Assembly: GCA_003864495.1 (NCBI GenBank)
Contig: PEDN01001358.1
Coordinates: 372,001 to 436,000 of the forward strand
Source of the DNA: Nemopilema nomurai
Taxonomy: Eukaryota > Cnidaria > Scyphozoa > Rhizostomeae > Rhizostomatidae
Length of the DNA: 64,000 nucleotides
Direction of reading: 5' to 3'
Shown: positions 12,501 to 22,974 of the stretch, piece by piece
Layout of the letters: each line of letters begins with the position of its first letter
How positions within the stretch are numbered: the first letter of the stretch is position 1
Notes under the pieces: model-generated
The model's database searches: none
Told to the model about the DNA's origin: nothing
The model's input: only the letters and a program-made list of their open reading frames with translations
Program-made: the position numbers and the translations under genes

Positions 12501-15500
12501 CTGAGACAGGTTTCTTGTCCGCAAGAAAATTATCTTGTCGGGGTCTACTTGCCTTGTCTCTTTTTATACAATTCCTACAGCGGCGGAGACTCTATTGAGG
12601 ACTTGAAGTAACCTTCTGTTAACATACAGTTCAGTTCTTCGCTGATTGTGGACGAAAGTCTACACCGTGCTCACAAAAGCAGGTCAGGTTGGGGCCAATG
12701 AATGAGTTTTACTTAAAGAAAAGATTTCGCGGTTGATCTCTGAATCGGGATTTCTTGGTAACATGATATCACATACCACGATTCACAGCCTTCTTGCCAT
12801 ACAACCAAAAAGGTACGGAAAAACTGAGACCGGAGGACCAAAACAAACGAGATTCCCAGAAGCAACCATTTCTGAATCACAGCAAGTTTACTACACAAAG
12901 TTACAAAAGTAACTGAAAAATTAATCCACGGGTCCTTTCAACTTTCAAATGCTTTTAATTTGGTAGGCATGGTAAAAATATTAAATTCTTCATTTCTATA
13001 TCACATGTTGAAGCAATCAATATTCTTTTTAATCAAATCCATGAAACAGCAAAACGATTTCTCAATCAAGATTTGTGGCTTACAGAAAGCCAAAAATTAT
13101 CACACAATACCACAAGCCATCCTATCTGCTCATTGTGGTGAGTCAAAATTGATTGATTTAAAGAGGGCATGGTTACCCTTGTCAGATTTCAGAGAAAATA
13201 AATTCCTCAATACTATTTCAATCACTGAAAAATCTTAATCCCTAGAAATGCTAACGATAATGAATTGATACTTAAAACGGATTGGAATAGTGGTGTATGT
13301 ACGAAAGCATAGGAAATGATTGACTGTTGACCGAATAAATGAATGCATTTACAATGCAAAACACATAAAACCTTAACATACAACTTGAAACTTTAAAGCT
13401 GATTTAATCATTGGGAGTGCACTGCCACCTGCCAGAACAATGGAGGCACCATAACAAATATCGCAACCACCAGTTGAAAAGATAAAGTATGAACTGTTGC
13501 TCCAACACAAAAAGGATTTTTCTTCCAGTTAAGATGCAAATTGTTGGTAAAACAATGAAGAATAAAAGTTATGGACTGTATAAAATCAAATAGCAAAAAA
13601 ATTGCTAAATCAACTAATTACCTAGAATATAATAAAACGTTAAATGAATAAAAAATCAGGAATGTCATAGAAGAGAGTAGATACATATAGCATATTGTGC
13701 TTTGCAAAGTTCTAGCTTCAGATCAATTTGAGCAAACAGAGTTTCAAAAATTACAAGTAGTGGACTCCAAAAGAAATCACATATAAGGAATAACCTCTGG
13801 ACATTGTGGGCAAAGCATGTAATAGCTAGAACTGAGGATGCACTAACATTTTTTCCAAGAGTTTTGTTATACCAATTCAACAATCTTATAAGTTATCTAG
13901 AACATCAGCCCATACATTTTAGGAAAATTTATGTTTTAATTTCAAATCTTGAGCTTGATATCATACTCGAAAAATTCTTAATACAAATTGAACAGCCTAT
14001 AGAGAGATTCTTTGAAATGTCTAAAAAAGAAATGTGAAGCTTTCAATTCAATACCTGCATAGGTAAACTCAAGTAGAGAGTCCACATGAAAAAGTAATTA
14101 AACCAAAGTTGTTTAACATCTACAATCATTTGTTTGCTTAAGACTCTCAAACTAGTGTATATTTATACAACAGTCCTGTGCCTTCTTAGAATAGGAGTGT
14201 CTACTGGACAGAGCTAATATTTGCTGATATTTTTTTGCATTTGGTCTGGGTAAAAATAACATCTAACTGTCACCAAAAGATGGTTACTGTAAATACTGTC
14301 AATAAAAACCATATCTAAATACAGGAACAAAAGAAATTTTATTTGAAAATAAAGAGATTTTGAGTTAAAAGGGATTTTCTTTTGACACCTGTCACACAAC
14401 TTAAGGACAACAAGATAGAGTAAATCACCTTAGAAATTTGCTCTTCATCCACTTGAATAACTTCTCCACCATGATCAAGCTTAACTGTGCATGTCATGTT
14501 GTCTGGGCTTTCTTTTTTGTTGACCAGCCTTCCAGCAGAGAATCCTTCAGAGTGATTCAGCCAAATCTTTTCTGTTTCCAGCCATGCCTTTTCAGATGCA
14601 ATTTCTGTTTCCGTCCGTGCCTAAAAGAAGTGATTGAAGGATGTTTTGAAATTATCATCATGAAACAGTCTTACTATTTCTATTCTACAGACAGCTTTCA
14701 CACTATGTCACAAATGTAAAAAAGACTGTTAAAACCAGTAGTAGAATTCAAATGAGATTTTGTTTACAAATGTGCTAGCAAGTAGTTTTAAATATATTCA
14801 ATAAGTAATTGAAACTTTATAGCAGTTGACTAAAAAAACTTCAAGGTGGCAACCTATGCCATATCATTGTAAGAATGAAAACTATTGATCATGTCCTAAT
14901 TAATGAAACCATTTATGGGTTTTTTAATTATGGTCAAAATAAAATCTTGAAATCTTGTTAATATTTCAGATCTCAATTATTACATTTACATTATGTATTT
15001 CCATAAGAAGGCATAACACATGATATGTAAAAGAGAATAAAACTAACTTTTGATCTTTTAGTTTTGACACTGCCACTTCTAACAAATGACATGCCTTTGC
15101 TCCCAGGAGAGACCTGGTGCCTGCCCCCTGCCTCTATAGCTGCAGACCTTGCAGTGAAATCTGCAAGCTCTGGCACTGGCACAACTTTGAGAATGACCTC
15201 ACTCCCAGAAGCTGAAATCATGTCAATTATCTTATCATGTGTACAGTTCTCCACATTTCCACCATTTACTTCCACAAGTCTGTCACCTGGTAAAAGCCCA
15301 GTATTGCCTTCGTCCCCAACAGGCTCAGCTAGGTATATTACCCTTGTTTTGTCTTTAGAAAGTGTGGATCTTCTAAGTGCAAACCCAAAGTCTCCTATTG
15401 GAAGCCTCTTGATGTGCAGTACCCTACCAGAATCATTACCTTTAAGTTCTGGCAGACTTAGATCAACACCCTTTAAATTATTGGGTGTGGTAATGGGATC

Positions 15501-16079
15501 CAGAGCAAGGAAGTTTCTCGTGCCAGTGTCAAGTCCTGCCATTATTTCAGAACTGAGGCCTATATTCAGTGTCACTTCAGAGCCAGATGCAACTTTGATA
15601 CTTTCCTGCCTTTCAAATTTCTTGTTGTTTGCCCCAGCAGAGGCCGCATTTTTAGTTAATACGACTTCGTACTTTCTATCTGAAACTGCATTCTTGTCTC
15701 CGTTGACCTGGCCACTATCATAAGAGTTGTTTCTTTGCAGTGAAGAATCTGCCTGCACTTTGTTGACAATGGCCTGGCCTCTGTTTATCCCAGAGGCGAA
15801 ATCCCTCCCACCGATGTTCTCAGCAGCTGCCTGCTGACGAAACAACTCTTCGCGTTTGAACCTCTCTTGCCTTCGCTTTTCGCTTAGAGTCCTGCGAGGC
15901 AAGCTTTTTTCTTTTCCTTGTAAGTCCCCTTCTTTAGCAGATATGTTCTCATACCCGGCTATAACATCGATGAATGACTTCTTCTCTTTGCCATTACTAC
16001 GACTTGAATCGCGCTTATTCGGGTCCTTCTTATCCTTCTTCTCTTTGTCATTGTCTCGATCTTTCCATTTCTTAAACAT
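536..16079 (-). CDS. MYO18A: Unconventional myosin XVIII (PDZ-containing), 5' part of gene, 16 coding exons; 3' end outside window
   Basis: Myosin XVIII is an actin-associated, Golgi/cytoskeleton-linked scaffold myosin whose motor has little or no ATPase activity in the animals studied. Coding exons, in transcript order: 15048-16079, 14429-14620, 12167-12343, 11557-11767, 11269-11411, 10005-10105, 8936-8999, 8416-8560, 6459-6735, 5615-5810, 5045-5125, 4491-4626, 3786-3945, 3206-3431, 2545-2746, 536-636. They sum to 3,444 nt (1,148 codons) with every phase matching. Order of parts: Lys/Glu-rich N-terminus, PDZ (about 219-302), SH3-like lead-in, then motor with P-loop 508-516 (GRSGSGKTT), switch I-like CNTASRYS (559-566), switch II-like DSPGFQD (797-803), FVHCFLP and DVPLLRKQ. 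The last visible exon encodes [18 protein letters not shown] and coiled-coil tail lie left of position 1. Introns otherwise hold a MITE, minisatellite and splice-site array (separate entries); in the remaining intron sequence I see nothing. Human genomes have MYO18A and MYO18B; the PDZ and motor favour MYO18A. Confidence 0.95.
5615..6735 (-). CDS. MYO18A: Myosin XVIII exons 9 and 10 with a GC-AG intron between them
   Basis: Exon 9 (6459-6735) encodes [16 protein letters not shown], a Ser-rich loop, then [20 protein letters not shown]. Exon 10 (5615-5810) encodes the switch II-like DSPGFQD, then [17 protein letters not shown] and TNQLDRYNR. Joining them in frame needs the exon 9 donor to be AG|GCAAGG at 6457-6458, that is a GC donor rather than GT; the acceptor at 5811-5812 is normal. 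The joined protein [10 protein letters not shown] agrees with the family at this point. The exon 9 acceptor is the authentic member of a tandem array of similar sites. Confidence 0.88.
6729..7030 (-). repeat. Tandem array of about five duplicated 3' splice-site units (about 69 bp) upstream of myosin exon 9
   Basis: On the minus strand the motif CTTCTCAG|GTAATGCTTC occurs at the true exon 9 boundary and again, more or less changed, near 6798, 6867, 6936 and 7001 (spacings 69, 69, 69, 65 bp). Each unit spans a pyrimidine-rich tract, the AG and a sequence like the first 30 or so bases of exon 9. The unit near 6936 has lost the AG. The units are thus copies of the intron/exon junction itself. Confidence 0.9.
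7159..8093. repeat. Minisatellite of 11/22-bp units with a 297-bp higher-order repeat, intron of myosin gene
   Basis: Three unit types follow one another without gaps: A (AAAGAAGTAGC + AAGGAAGCATC, 22 bp), B (AAAGAAATCAC + AAGGAAGCATC, 22 bp) and C (AAAGAAGTATC, 11 bp). The order C-A-A-B-B-A-B-B-C-A-C-A-A-A starting at 7500 is repeated from 7797, giving a second-order period of 297 bp with units unchanged by eye. On the gene's sense strand the array is pyrimidine-rich. Confidence 0.95.
8416..10105 (-). CDS. MYO18A: Myosin XVIII exons 6-8 (short motor exons)
   Basis: Exon 6 (10005-10105) encodes [19 protein letters not shown], the segment after the switch I loop. Exon 7 (8936-8999) is only 64 bp and encodes [21 protein letters not shown]. 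Exon 8 (8416-8560) encodes [15 protein letters not shown] and [14 protein letters not shown]. All three fit the vertebrate MYO18A order, and each has canonical AG acceptors, GT donors and matching phases. Open frames on the other strand across exon 8 (8221-8625) and the other minus-strand frame (8233-8676) are not the coding frame. Confidence 0.88.
10296..10825. mobile_element. MITE family 1, copy 1 (TA target site), in myosin intron
   Basis: The left end CATGCTTTTTTATAAGGAAC and right end GGTTCCTCATAAAAAAGCGTG are imperfect inverted repeats, flanked by TA on both sides (10294-10295 and 10826-10827). The internal sequence (TGCAAGCATCAAGAACTAAA and neighbouring bases) is shared with the copies near 31 and 33 kb. 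No ORF of note. TA targets point to mobilisation by a Tc1/mariner/pogo-type transposase. Confidence 0.82.
11269..12343 (-). CDS. MYO18A: Myosin XVIII exons 3-5: start of motor, P-loop and switch I region
   Basis: Exon 3 (12167-12343) encodes the LHTLRQRYG and [13 protein letters not shown] motifs typical of the myosin N-terminal motor. Exon 4 (11557-11767) encodes [20 protein letters not shown] and the P-loop GRSGSGKTT, which replaces the usual GESGAGKT of active myosins. Its end is set by a strong GTACGT donor that gives the phase required by exon 5 (11269-11411). Exon 5 carries the switch I equivalent CNTASRYS; the canonical NxNSSRFG is degenerate, as in human myosin XVIII. These substitutions fit the weak or absent ATPase known for this class. 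Confidence 0.9.
15048..16079 (-). CDS. MYO18A: Myosin XVIII exon 1: charged N-terminus and PDZ domain
   Basis: This 344-codon exon starts at the ATG at 16079 and ends at a donor (GTTAGT) at 15047. Residues 1-80 are rich in Lys/Glu/Asp/Arg, as in the long (PDZ-containing) isoform of vertebrate MYO18A. Residues about 219-302 form a PDZ domain: carboxylate-binding loop GDFGFALRR (229-237), then [13 protein letters not shown] (261-273) and [14 protein letters not shown] long open frame on the opposite strand (15064-15723) is a shadow of this exon. The start is supported by the conserved basic N-terminus and by the lack of an upstream in-frame exon that I could recognise. Confidence 0.93.
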
Positions 16080-19000
16080 TTTGAAGCTGCTTAACTCGCT
16101 TTATCCGCCCTAAAAGGTATGGACGTTGTCGGGCAATTTCATTGCACTTGATCTCAAGTACTAGGAAGGTATAACTTGACTAGCAACCAAGATGGCGCAT
16201 TTCAAAGGAGCCGCAGCGGCCTGCCTCCTTTTGCAAAACATAAACAAACTGGGACTGACGGTTTTCTTCAAAGACAAAAGTAATTCATGCAATATTCGCA
16301 TAACTGCTTACAATGTATCGCAAGACTTCAGAACCACAAAAACAATCTTACATCTACAGCTAACAAGACTAAACTGCCTTTGAGGTGGTTGCAAATTGAC
16401 AGGTCTTTGACGAGTAAATACAAAGCAGAAAGGGCCTATTTTGGTTGGAATTCTTAACATGCAGAATATTGCAATATTATGATAATCTGATTGAGCAAGG
16501 TATGCAAAAATATGTGACAGTTTTCAACCTTCCTTTACTTGAAGTAGAACCAAAAAACTGGCTTTTACATGGAACTCCGACTCCACAAAATCTTTTAAGG
16601 TTAATACATTTTCACGCTTGAATTTTTGTGAATTTTTAAGAGACATTTTTGATCATGCTTTGCTGCTGTTCATTAGCACTTAGCTGTGTCGTGGGGTGGC
16701 AGCCAACTGCAATAGACGGGGGCTTTAACAATGGCATTGAGAGTCCTGATTGCTTCCAATTCAGTATGCGAACAATTTTGACAGCAACATTATTCCGAAA
16801 AGCTACATCATATTCATTGATAACTGACAATTAAAAAGCAAAATAAAAGCTTATTTTAACAATATGGTATTTAGATATGATAAAAGCTCCATTTCCTGTG
16901 ATACTTTTAAATCAAAAATCTTTTTTCCTAGATTTGACTCAAGAACTCGAAATTTCTAAACAAGCACTAACCCAAGTGTTGATATCCTTGAAAGAAAGTT
17001 TCGAAACTCATGACATGTACATTTTGGTTCTGAACATTTGATATTCATAAAACTTCAAAAGGTTGTCTTTAGAATCTCCAAAAAGTTTTACCAATTGCAC
17101 ATATTTTGGTAGAAATATAGGTTGAAATAGTGCTTAATGTCCTTATTATACCATTATGGATAACGAGTGAGTCAGAAGAGTCCAATTTGATAAGCAAGAA
17201 TGCAAATAACATGTGATGTACGATGAAAATTTGTAAATGGGATGTCCTCAGAGAAAATTAATTACCCATTACTGCGAAAGTACCATTCAAAGGAATCAAT
17301 CAGCATTCCAGAAAACATATTAATGGGAAAGGGGTTACGAATTTTCTGCAACTATTTTTAAAGAACTGAAGCATATTAATAAGATGTTATGCATCACTTT
17401 CACGAGATTTTTGCTGATCGATGACCTACTTCCAGTATTCAAGCTTTTGCCTAGGCCGTCTCTCGTGTTTACCCTTGGTTCTGCATGCTTTCTGTTTACC
17501 ACATGTACGAGGCTTGATCACACTGTTCTTTGAAGTGCAGGCTAGACAACTTGGGAAATAGAGGACATTGACTGAATTTAAATCCACAAAATGGATACCT
17601 TAACAATGTTGATACTGGAGCATAGAATATTTATCCGTGATAACAATTCTAAGACCGAGTTATAGGTTATAAGATTGATCGAGTTAACGATCTGCATTAA
17701 AGATGGCTGCCTGTTATGAAGTAGCCATGATGCCCATTCAACAAACCTGAGATTAACCTGAGTGTAACACCTAAAGTGATGTACTAGCTAACACCAATAT
17801 ATTTTTTGCAGAATCGTACTAGCTAAAACAAGGGGATGGTGCATTCTATTTTAGTGAATTCGCTCCTATGAAGCTTCTTTTTAAGTGGTTTAAGCATTAT
17901 TGCTAAATCACAATGTAGATTAGATAAAGGAAACTTGTTCCAGTGAAAATTCACTTCAACCTTACTCAGGATTTTGCAAGCCTCGTTTTCATTTCTAGCG
18001 GTACCGGCATAGTCTCGCTATCAACCAATGATCCATTGTACCTGCCTTAAGTTTTTTCTCTTTTGGTTGCGCCTTTCCTTATAACACTTTGCTTGGTAAG
18101 TTCTCATTTGTTATCAGAAGCAAATTTTGCTACAAAGGAGAAGTTGAAGATTCAAGTTAAAAAGGCGATAGGTAAAAGATTTCTAAATGTTCGAAGCTAT
18201 TTTGGAATAAATACTGTAACAAAAGAAAAAAGTAAAATAGCACTTGATTACAAGATCTTACCATTGTTTCCAATATTATCTTGTATTGGTGTATTTTATT
18301 ATCTTTTTCATTATTCCTTTATTGTGTCAATTTGATAATGGTTACCTTATTATAGTGGACAGTAAACACGGCAGTTAACTAACTGCCCACCCATTGCCTT
18401 TTTGATGCTCGTGGCACCAGCTTCATTCAATAATACGGCAAGATGCAATCAAGATAATTATTCTGAAAATGCCGTTTTCCTTATCGGCACCAATATGGAG
18501 CAATTAAAAGCTGCTAATATCATTTACGTTATCATGTGTTGCATCTGTTCCTTTATTGGTATCTAGAGATGCATGCAATCTCATTATGCTTGCACTAAAG
18601 TGATGAATGCAGCCTTAGGAAATGCATTAGTCAGGTATTCCCCTTCTTCCGACAGGCATCAGATGAGCACGAAGTTCTTTTGTTGTTCAAGGCTATTAGT
18701 GGATGTTAGTTGCATTACCCACAATTAAAAGGAGGGTGCAGGCTTTTCGCATATTCAATTAGTCATCTACCTAGCAAGCCACGGCGATATTACAAGAGAG
18801 TGTGCATTAAGAACAACTGCTGTAAAGTGGCAGCAATTAAATTAATGCAAGAAGACATCAGATGATGCTGGAAGAAATTACCTAACAAGATATTATGCTA
18901 ATTATCCGGCCCACGGGTTTTTTGTAACTAGGAACAAAGAGGCGGCATTGCCGTTGAAGGGTCTCATGAAGTGCTTTCCTGTTTTCTATAGCGCCCGGCG

Positions 19001-20521
19001 TTAATTAGAATTTGTGATAATTTATTAACGAAACCGTAAGCAACTTTTAGCGATTTGACGTTGGCTAAAAGGGGGAGATAAGAATAACCTTGTCAGTGTA
19101 ATTTGGATTGATTCACATTTTAAATATGGGTGTCCAAGCAAAACATATATTGCTATCAATCTTAGTGAAGATAATTTTTCCAATAATAACGATGATGATA
19201 ACAATATCAACAAAAATATTGATTTTTATAAAAGTAACTCTATCCAGACTAGCAGTCATCTCATTTTGCAAAGACCCGTGAAACTTTCACAATTCTATTT
19301 TAGGGAGTTTTTTGAAGATGGCATGCTTAAATGGAAAAAGCTCTGCAACATGCAACGGAAAGTGAAGCTAGGCAAACATGGCGCCCAACAACCTTTTGGG
19401 GCAGATCTCCGAAAGGAGCCACACAAGAAGGGAATGACCAGCGGGGTTGGGACACTGAAGCGTTCCAGAACTTCTTAGACGTGCCCTACAACCAGACGGT
19501 GCGTGTTTGTGGACAGAGGAAGACGGGCATACACGCACGAACATCGGATGACTTGAACTAATTAACTTAAACCTTTGTTTTGTGTCGTCATTAAAGGCAT
19601 TGAGTGGGAATGGAAAGCGAAAGCGATATACCCAAATTGCAAAAATTGCTGAACCATTATGATAGCTCCGTTAATCTGATTGGCTGTCAAGCAAAGTGCA
19701 CACATGATGTTTTAACTTCGCAGTTGACGTCTGATCACATGAAAGCCGATTTATCACATGAAAACAGCCCGTGGAGAACCGCTATTTACCAACGCTCAAT
19801 GCCTTCAATTGAAACGACCATAGTTAGCACAGGGCAATTGGCGATTTCCTTGGGTGTGCAATGTGAACGCAGCCTACGTTCGGAAAATTCACAATATAGA
19901 GCGCGTGTGAGAGGGCGTAGCCTTATTAGGGCAGAGTGACTGTCCCTCTCTGAAGACCGGCAACCACGAAGCGGTTGCAGAGAAGTAAAGACAAAGATCA
20001 AGTTGTGGTCCGTGAGTCTTGTGCTAATTTAGGTTATGAGGCACCTTAAGCTCCTGTTGCAACGAAATCCAGTTGCAATCAGTTATAAGGAGCATTGCGG
20101 TGCACAAGCTAGAAGAAGTGGACACTTTTAAGGAACCTTAGGGTTACTATATCATTGCCTTTGAATTGCCTCATACATTCATTGCATTGTTGTATTGTTG
20201 TATCGTAATTATTCTATTGTTGTAGTGCATTAGCTATCGTAAGGTCACGCCCACAGTGTCCACTGTTATTATCCGTTCTCAGTAATGTTGCGTAGATAGA
20301 AAGGGGTCTTCTCCAATCTGTTTACACATCATAAGTTTACGTCCTTTAGACAGGGTCCGTTAATATTCATAGCCATACCAGGTAGCTAATTGTAGACTGT
20401 ATATGTACCAACTTAGTTATAGTTCCTTACGTTCAAAGCTTGCCATCTCGGCAAAGTAAAACTGATAACGAGGTCTTTTATTGAGTGTCATTTTAACTAT
20501 TGTCCGTTAATTTCGAAGTTT
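16080..20521. other. Intergenic, no gene recognised
   Basis: Contains the myosin upstream region and then AT-rich sequence. A 63-codon frame starts at 16192, 113 bp upstream of the myosin ATG and divergent from it, in the context AACCAAGATGGCG; the product (MAHFKGAAAACLLLQN...) is not recognised and no downstream exon was found. From about 19,370 to 20,480 the sequence has features that might be a decayed retroelement (see findings). The rest shows nothing I can support. Confidence 0.5.
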
Positions 20522-20969
20522 CATGACAGAGCCGCAAATAATCGAATTAATAAAATTCACGAAAAAGCATTGCGAATTGTATACAGAGACACCCAATCCT
20601 CTTTTGATGAACTTCTAGCAAAATCTAACTCAGTATCAGTTCACCAAAGAAACTTGCAGTTGCTTATGACAGAGATGTATAAAACCAAAAACAGTTTAAA
20701 TCCATCTTTCATGGAAGATATTTTTGTCGAAAGAAAGAACACTTCATAGGATCTGAGAAACAATGATCGTCTTCTCGTACCAAGAGCAAATACAACTGTT
20801 CATGGTATAGAAGATGTACGATATGTTGGAAGCAGACTTTGGCAAACCAAGGGAAACCAAAGAGTCTCGCACTCTAGAAATCTTTAAGGGTCGCATTAAA
20901 AAATGGACTACAGACAAAAGCAACTGCAAGCTTCGCAAAACGTTTGTAATGAACCTTGGCTTTATCTAG
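20522..20969 (+). pseudogene. Decayed 3' end of a LINE reverse-transcriptase ORF
   Basis: Frame from 20522 reads NNRINKIHEKALRIVYRD, then SVHQRNLQLLMTEMYKTKN and LRNNDRLLVP, with a frameshift near 20845, then LPRETKESRTLEIFKGRI and KKWTTDKSNCKLR. This is the thumb/C-terminal tail that ends many non-LTR reverse transcriptases in invertebrates. A TAG interrupts it near 20747 and a few bases are lost around the frameshift. No catalytic RT part is present, so it is a 5'-truncated dead copy. Confidence 0.85.
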
Positions 20970-22109
20970 TTAGCATGGGATTATTTGAATGTGTGAAATA
21001 TTTGAATCATTTAGAATTTATGTCAATAGGCTCTTTCTGTATAAAGTTGGCTTCAATTAGTACTGTTACTGTTTTAGTCGCCAACTTAAAATAAATTGTA
21101 TCATTATTATATATTTCTGCTTAAAGCGCTAGTAGTTCCAATAGCCGACTTTACATCCCAAGGGAACTGGTCAAACCCTTGACCAATGGTCCCTTGGGCT
21201 CATTGTCCTTTAGTACTCAAGTAATTTTCTCAATATCCTGGCTGTTTCTAATAATGTCGTCTTCTGTAAGAGTGCTGCATTCCCAATAGGCAATTTCGGT
21301 CGGAACTCGGTATTTCGTCGTTACATTAAAAAAGAAAGAGCGTACTTTTATTCCAGACTTAAGATTGCGAAAGTTTCTCGTATTTTGTTTTAGTAGTATG
21401 AACGAAGTTAAAAGCTGTTGCAAACTCTTTTTTAACTAACAATTAAATAGAAGCGTGAAGTGAGAATGCTAGGCCCATATCTTCCAAAGGACATCCCCAA
21501 TGTGCAAAAATCGTCCGGAAGCGTTAAAGAGTTTGAAAGAAAGCTGTGGCTTATAGTTAGCTTGAGTAAGAAGCCTATTCTTGTTTTCCTAGTATTTTGT
21601 TTATTTATTACTCGAAACAACCAAGATGATGAAAAGAATAGACATGTCTTGAGAGAAATAATAGACTGTACTGAAAATTCTGTGACACCCACAAGGGTAT
21701 TATGTAGGTATGATGAGAGCAGTGACGTCTCTGGTATATAGTATTTTCTAAAATTAATTTAAACTTAATTTAAATTCATAGGCGCTCGAGAGGGTTAAGA
21801 GAGAAAAAATCATCGGATTTTTCCAGTAACCTGCTCTGTGGCACAAGGTGCGCTGACTGTTACGTAGGCCTTTTATTAACATAATTAGTAGTAAAAGCAG
21901 CATCTGACGTACAAGGCATTCATGCATACACTAAGATATAACAACGTAGTCATGCACCGGGAATACATACTGCTCGTACGGTCGTCTCTATCTTGGAATC
22001 TGCCAGGCCCTTAACGTTACAGTTGCTAGGACGTTTCTCTTGCCTGGCTGGTAGTAAGACAAGTAATAACCTTTAACGTCTGCTAGCCGAAAGTTGACCA
22101 CAGTATTCT
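20970..22109. other. Intergenic, no gene recognised
   Basis: AT-rich spacer between the LINE tail and the HIRAN/pogo element. Apart from the hairpin at 21157-21198 I see no supported feature; open frames at 21432-21741 on both strands have no recognisable product. Confidence 0.5.
21157..21198. repeat. Short near-perfect inverted repeat (hairpin)
   Basis: Arms CCCAAGGGAACTGGTCAA (left) and TTGACCAATGGTCCCTTGGG (right) are inverted copies with one short bulge, separated by only 4 bases. Could be a folded MITE end or a solo palindrome. It does not sit at a gene end I can define. Confidence 0.7.
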
Positions 22110-22118
22110 CTCCAATTA

Positions 22119-22305
22119 ACGGACACTCTAAAAGGCGGACACCTCTGATTAGTGGAAAATCTTTTCCCCGATCGTTTTCTGGTCAAAGTCTCATAAAAAA
22201 CTTTCTGAAAAGCGGACACTTAATTAGCGGACACTCTAATTAACAGACAATATTTTTTGCACAAAATAGTCAATTTGGCATTTTTTCTTTCCAATTAGCG
22301 GACAG
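22119..22305. repeat. Cluster of GCGGACAC-type subterminal repeats at the edge of the HIRAN/pogo element
   Basis: The octamer GCGGACAC or a one-base variant occurs at 22119, 22135, 22212, 22227 and 22298, usually preceded by AATTA. A cluster of short direct repeats near an element end is typical of pogo/Tigger-type transposon termini. The reverse complement was looked for in 25089-25300 next to the transposase and was not found, so the second terminus is missing or too decayed. Confidence 0.6.
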
Positions 22306-22772
22306 TACACGAAGTTAAGAGCCAGCGAACAAAAACTGAGACGAATGAATATTTGTTCAAATATTTTTTTCAAAAACTTAGACACTTGGAAATCTATTTG
22401 GCTTTGCATAGCTTCGAGCTTCTTTACAGCCCAGTTTACTAATTTTCCGTGTCCATGGAAGTGGTAAATTACTGGAATCTCCAGACCAAAGCCACCTCCA
22501 CGATTCAACCTCTTTCCAATGACTTCAGCTGTAATGTAAATGTTTGGCACTTTCAAGAATAATATCGAAATGTTTTGTGGCACGTGTCCAACAATGCTTT
22601 CTTTTCGCAAACAATCAGTTCTAATAATGGCTATTGCATTTTCGTCCACCTCATTAGATGGCTCATGCCTGAATTTTAAAATTCCCCCCACCAACAGACT
22701 CCAGATGTTCATATAGGCATGGTATTCTCTTGCAAAAGACTTATACTCTGGGTACCTCGATCTTGTACACAT
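22236..22772 (-). CDS. HIRAN-like domain protein, probably transposon-encoded
   Basis: The 178-codon frame reads YHAYMNIWSLLVGGILKFRH, then EPSNEVDENAIAII and IVGHVPQNIS, then GGGFGLEIPVIYHFHGHGK. This follows the HIRAN pattern (hydrophobic-G, R.P.N..D.NAI.V, .VGH.P), a fold that binds 3' single-stranded DNA ends in HLTF/Rad5-type proteins. No helicase or nuclease part is attached. The final 22 or so residues (from CPLIGKKK) are encoded by the subterminal repeats of the element, so the ORF ends inside the terminus. It is divergent from the pogo-type transposase, with about 200 bp between their start codons. I recall similar stand-alone proteins from cnidarian genomes, but the function is unknown. 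It is open and unbroken, unlike its neighbour. Confidence 0.6.
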   Translation of the reverse strand: MCTRSRYPEYKSFAREYHAYMNIWSLLVGGILKFRHEPSNEVDENAIAIIRTDCLRKESIVGHVPQNISILFLKVPNIYITAEVIGKRLNRGGGFGLEIPVIYHFHGHGKLVNWAVKKLEAMQSQIDFQVSKFLKKIFEQIFIRLSFCSLALNFVYCPLIGKKKCQIDYFVQKILSVN

Positions 22773-22974
22773 CTTCAGTAATCATATTTGAGTTACAAAT
22801 TGCCATATCTCCGAATAAAAATAGTTATTACTATGAATCAAGTTCCTTTTTCAAAGAAAATTGTTTTAAATGTGAATGATTGACAGATTAAATTATTGAA
22901 ATTTTAAAGAAAAGACTTTTGGGCATCACAACGACATTTTCATCATTGATGGTGTAAGCAGAACTGTTAGCGTC

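Noticed and set aside
15064..15723. 219-codon open frame on the plus strand
   Set aside because: It is exactly antisense to the PDZ exon of myosin XVIII, which has a clear family match; no independent coding signature.
21460..21741. Plus-strand frame with LPKDIPNVQK resembling a LINE C-terminus
   Set aside because: Similarity is limited to a few residues and the rest is unlike any reverse transcriptase tail.
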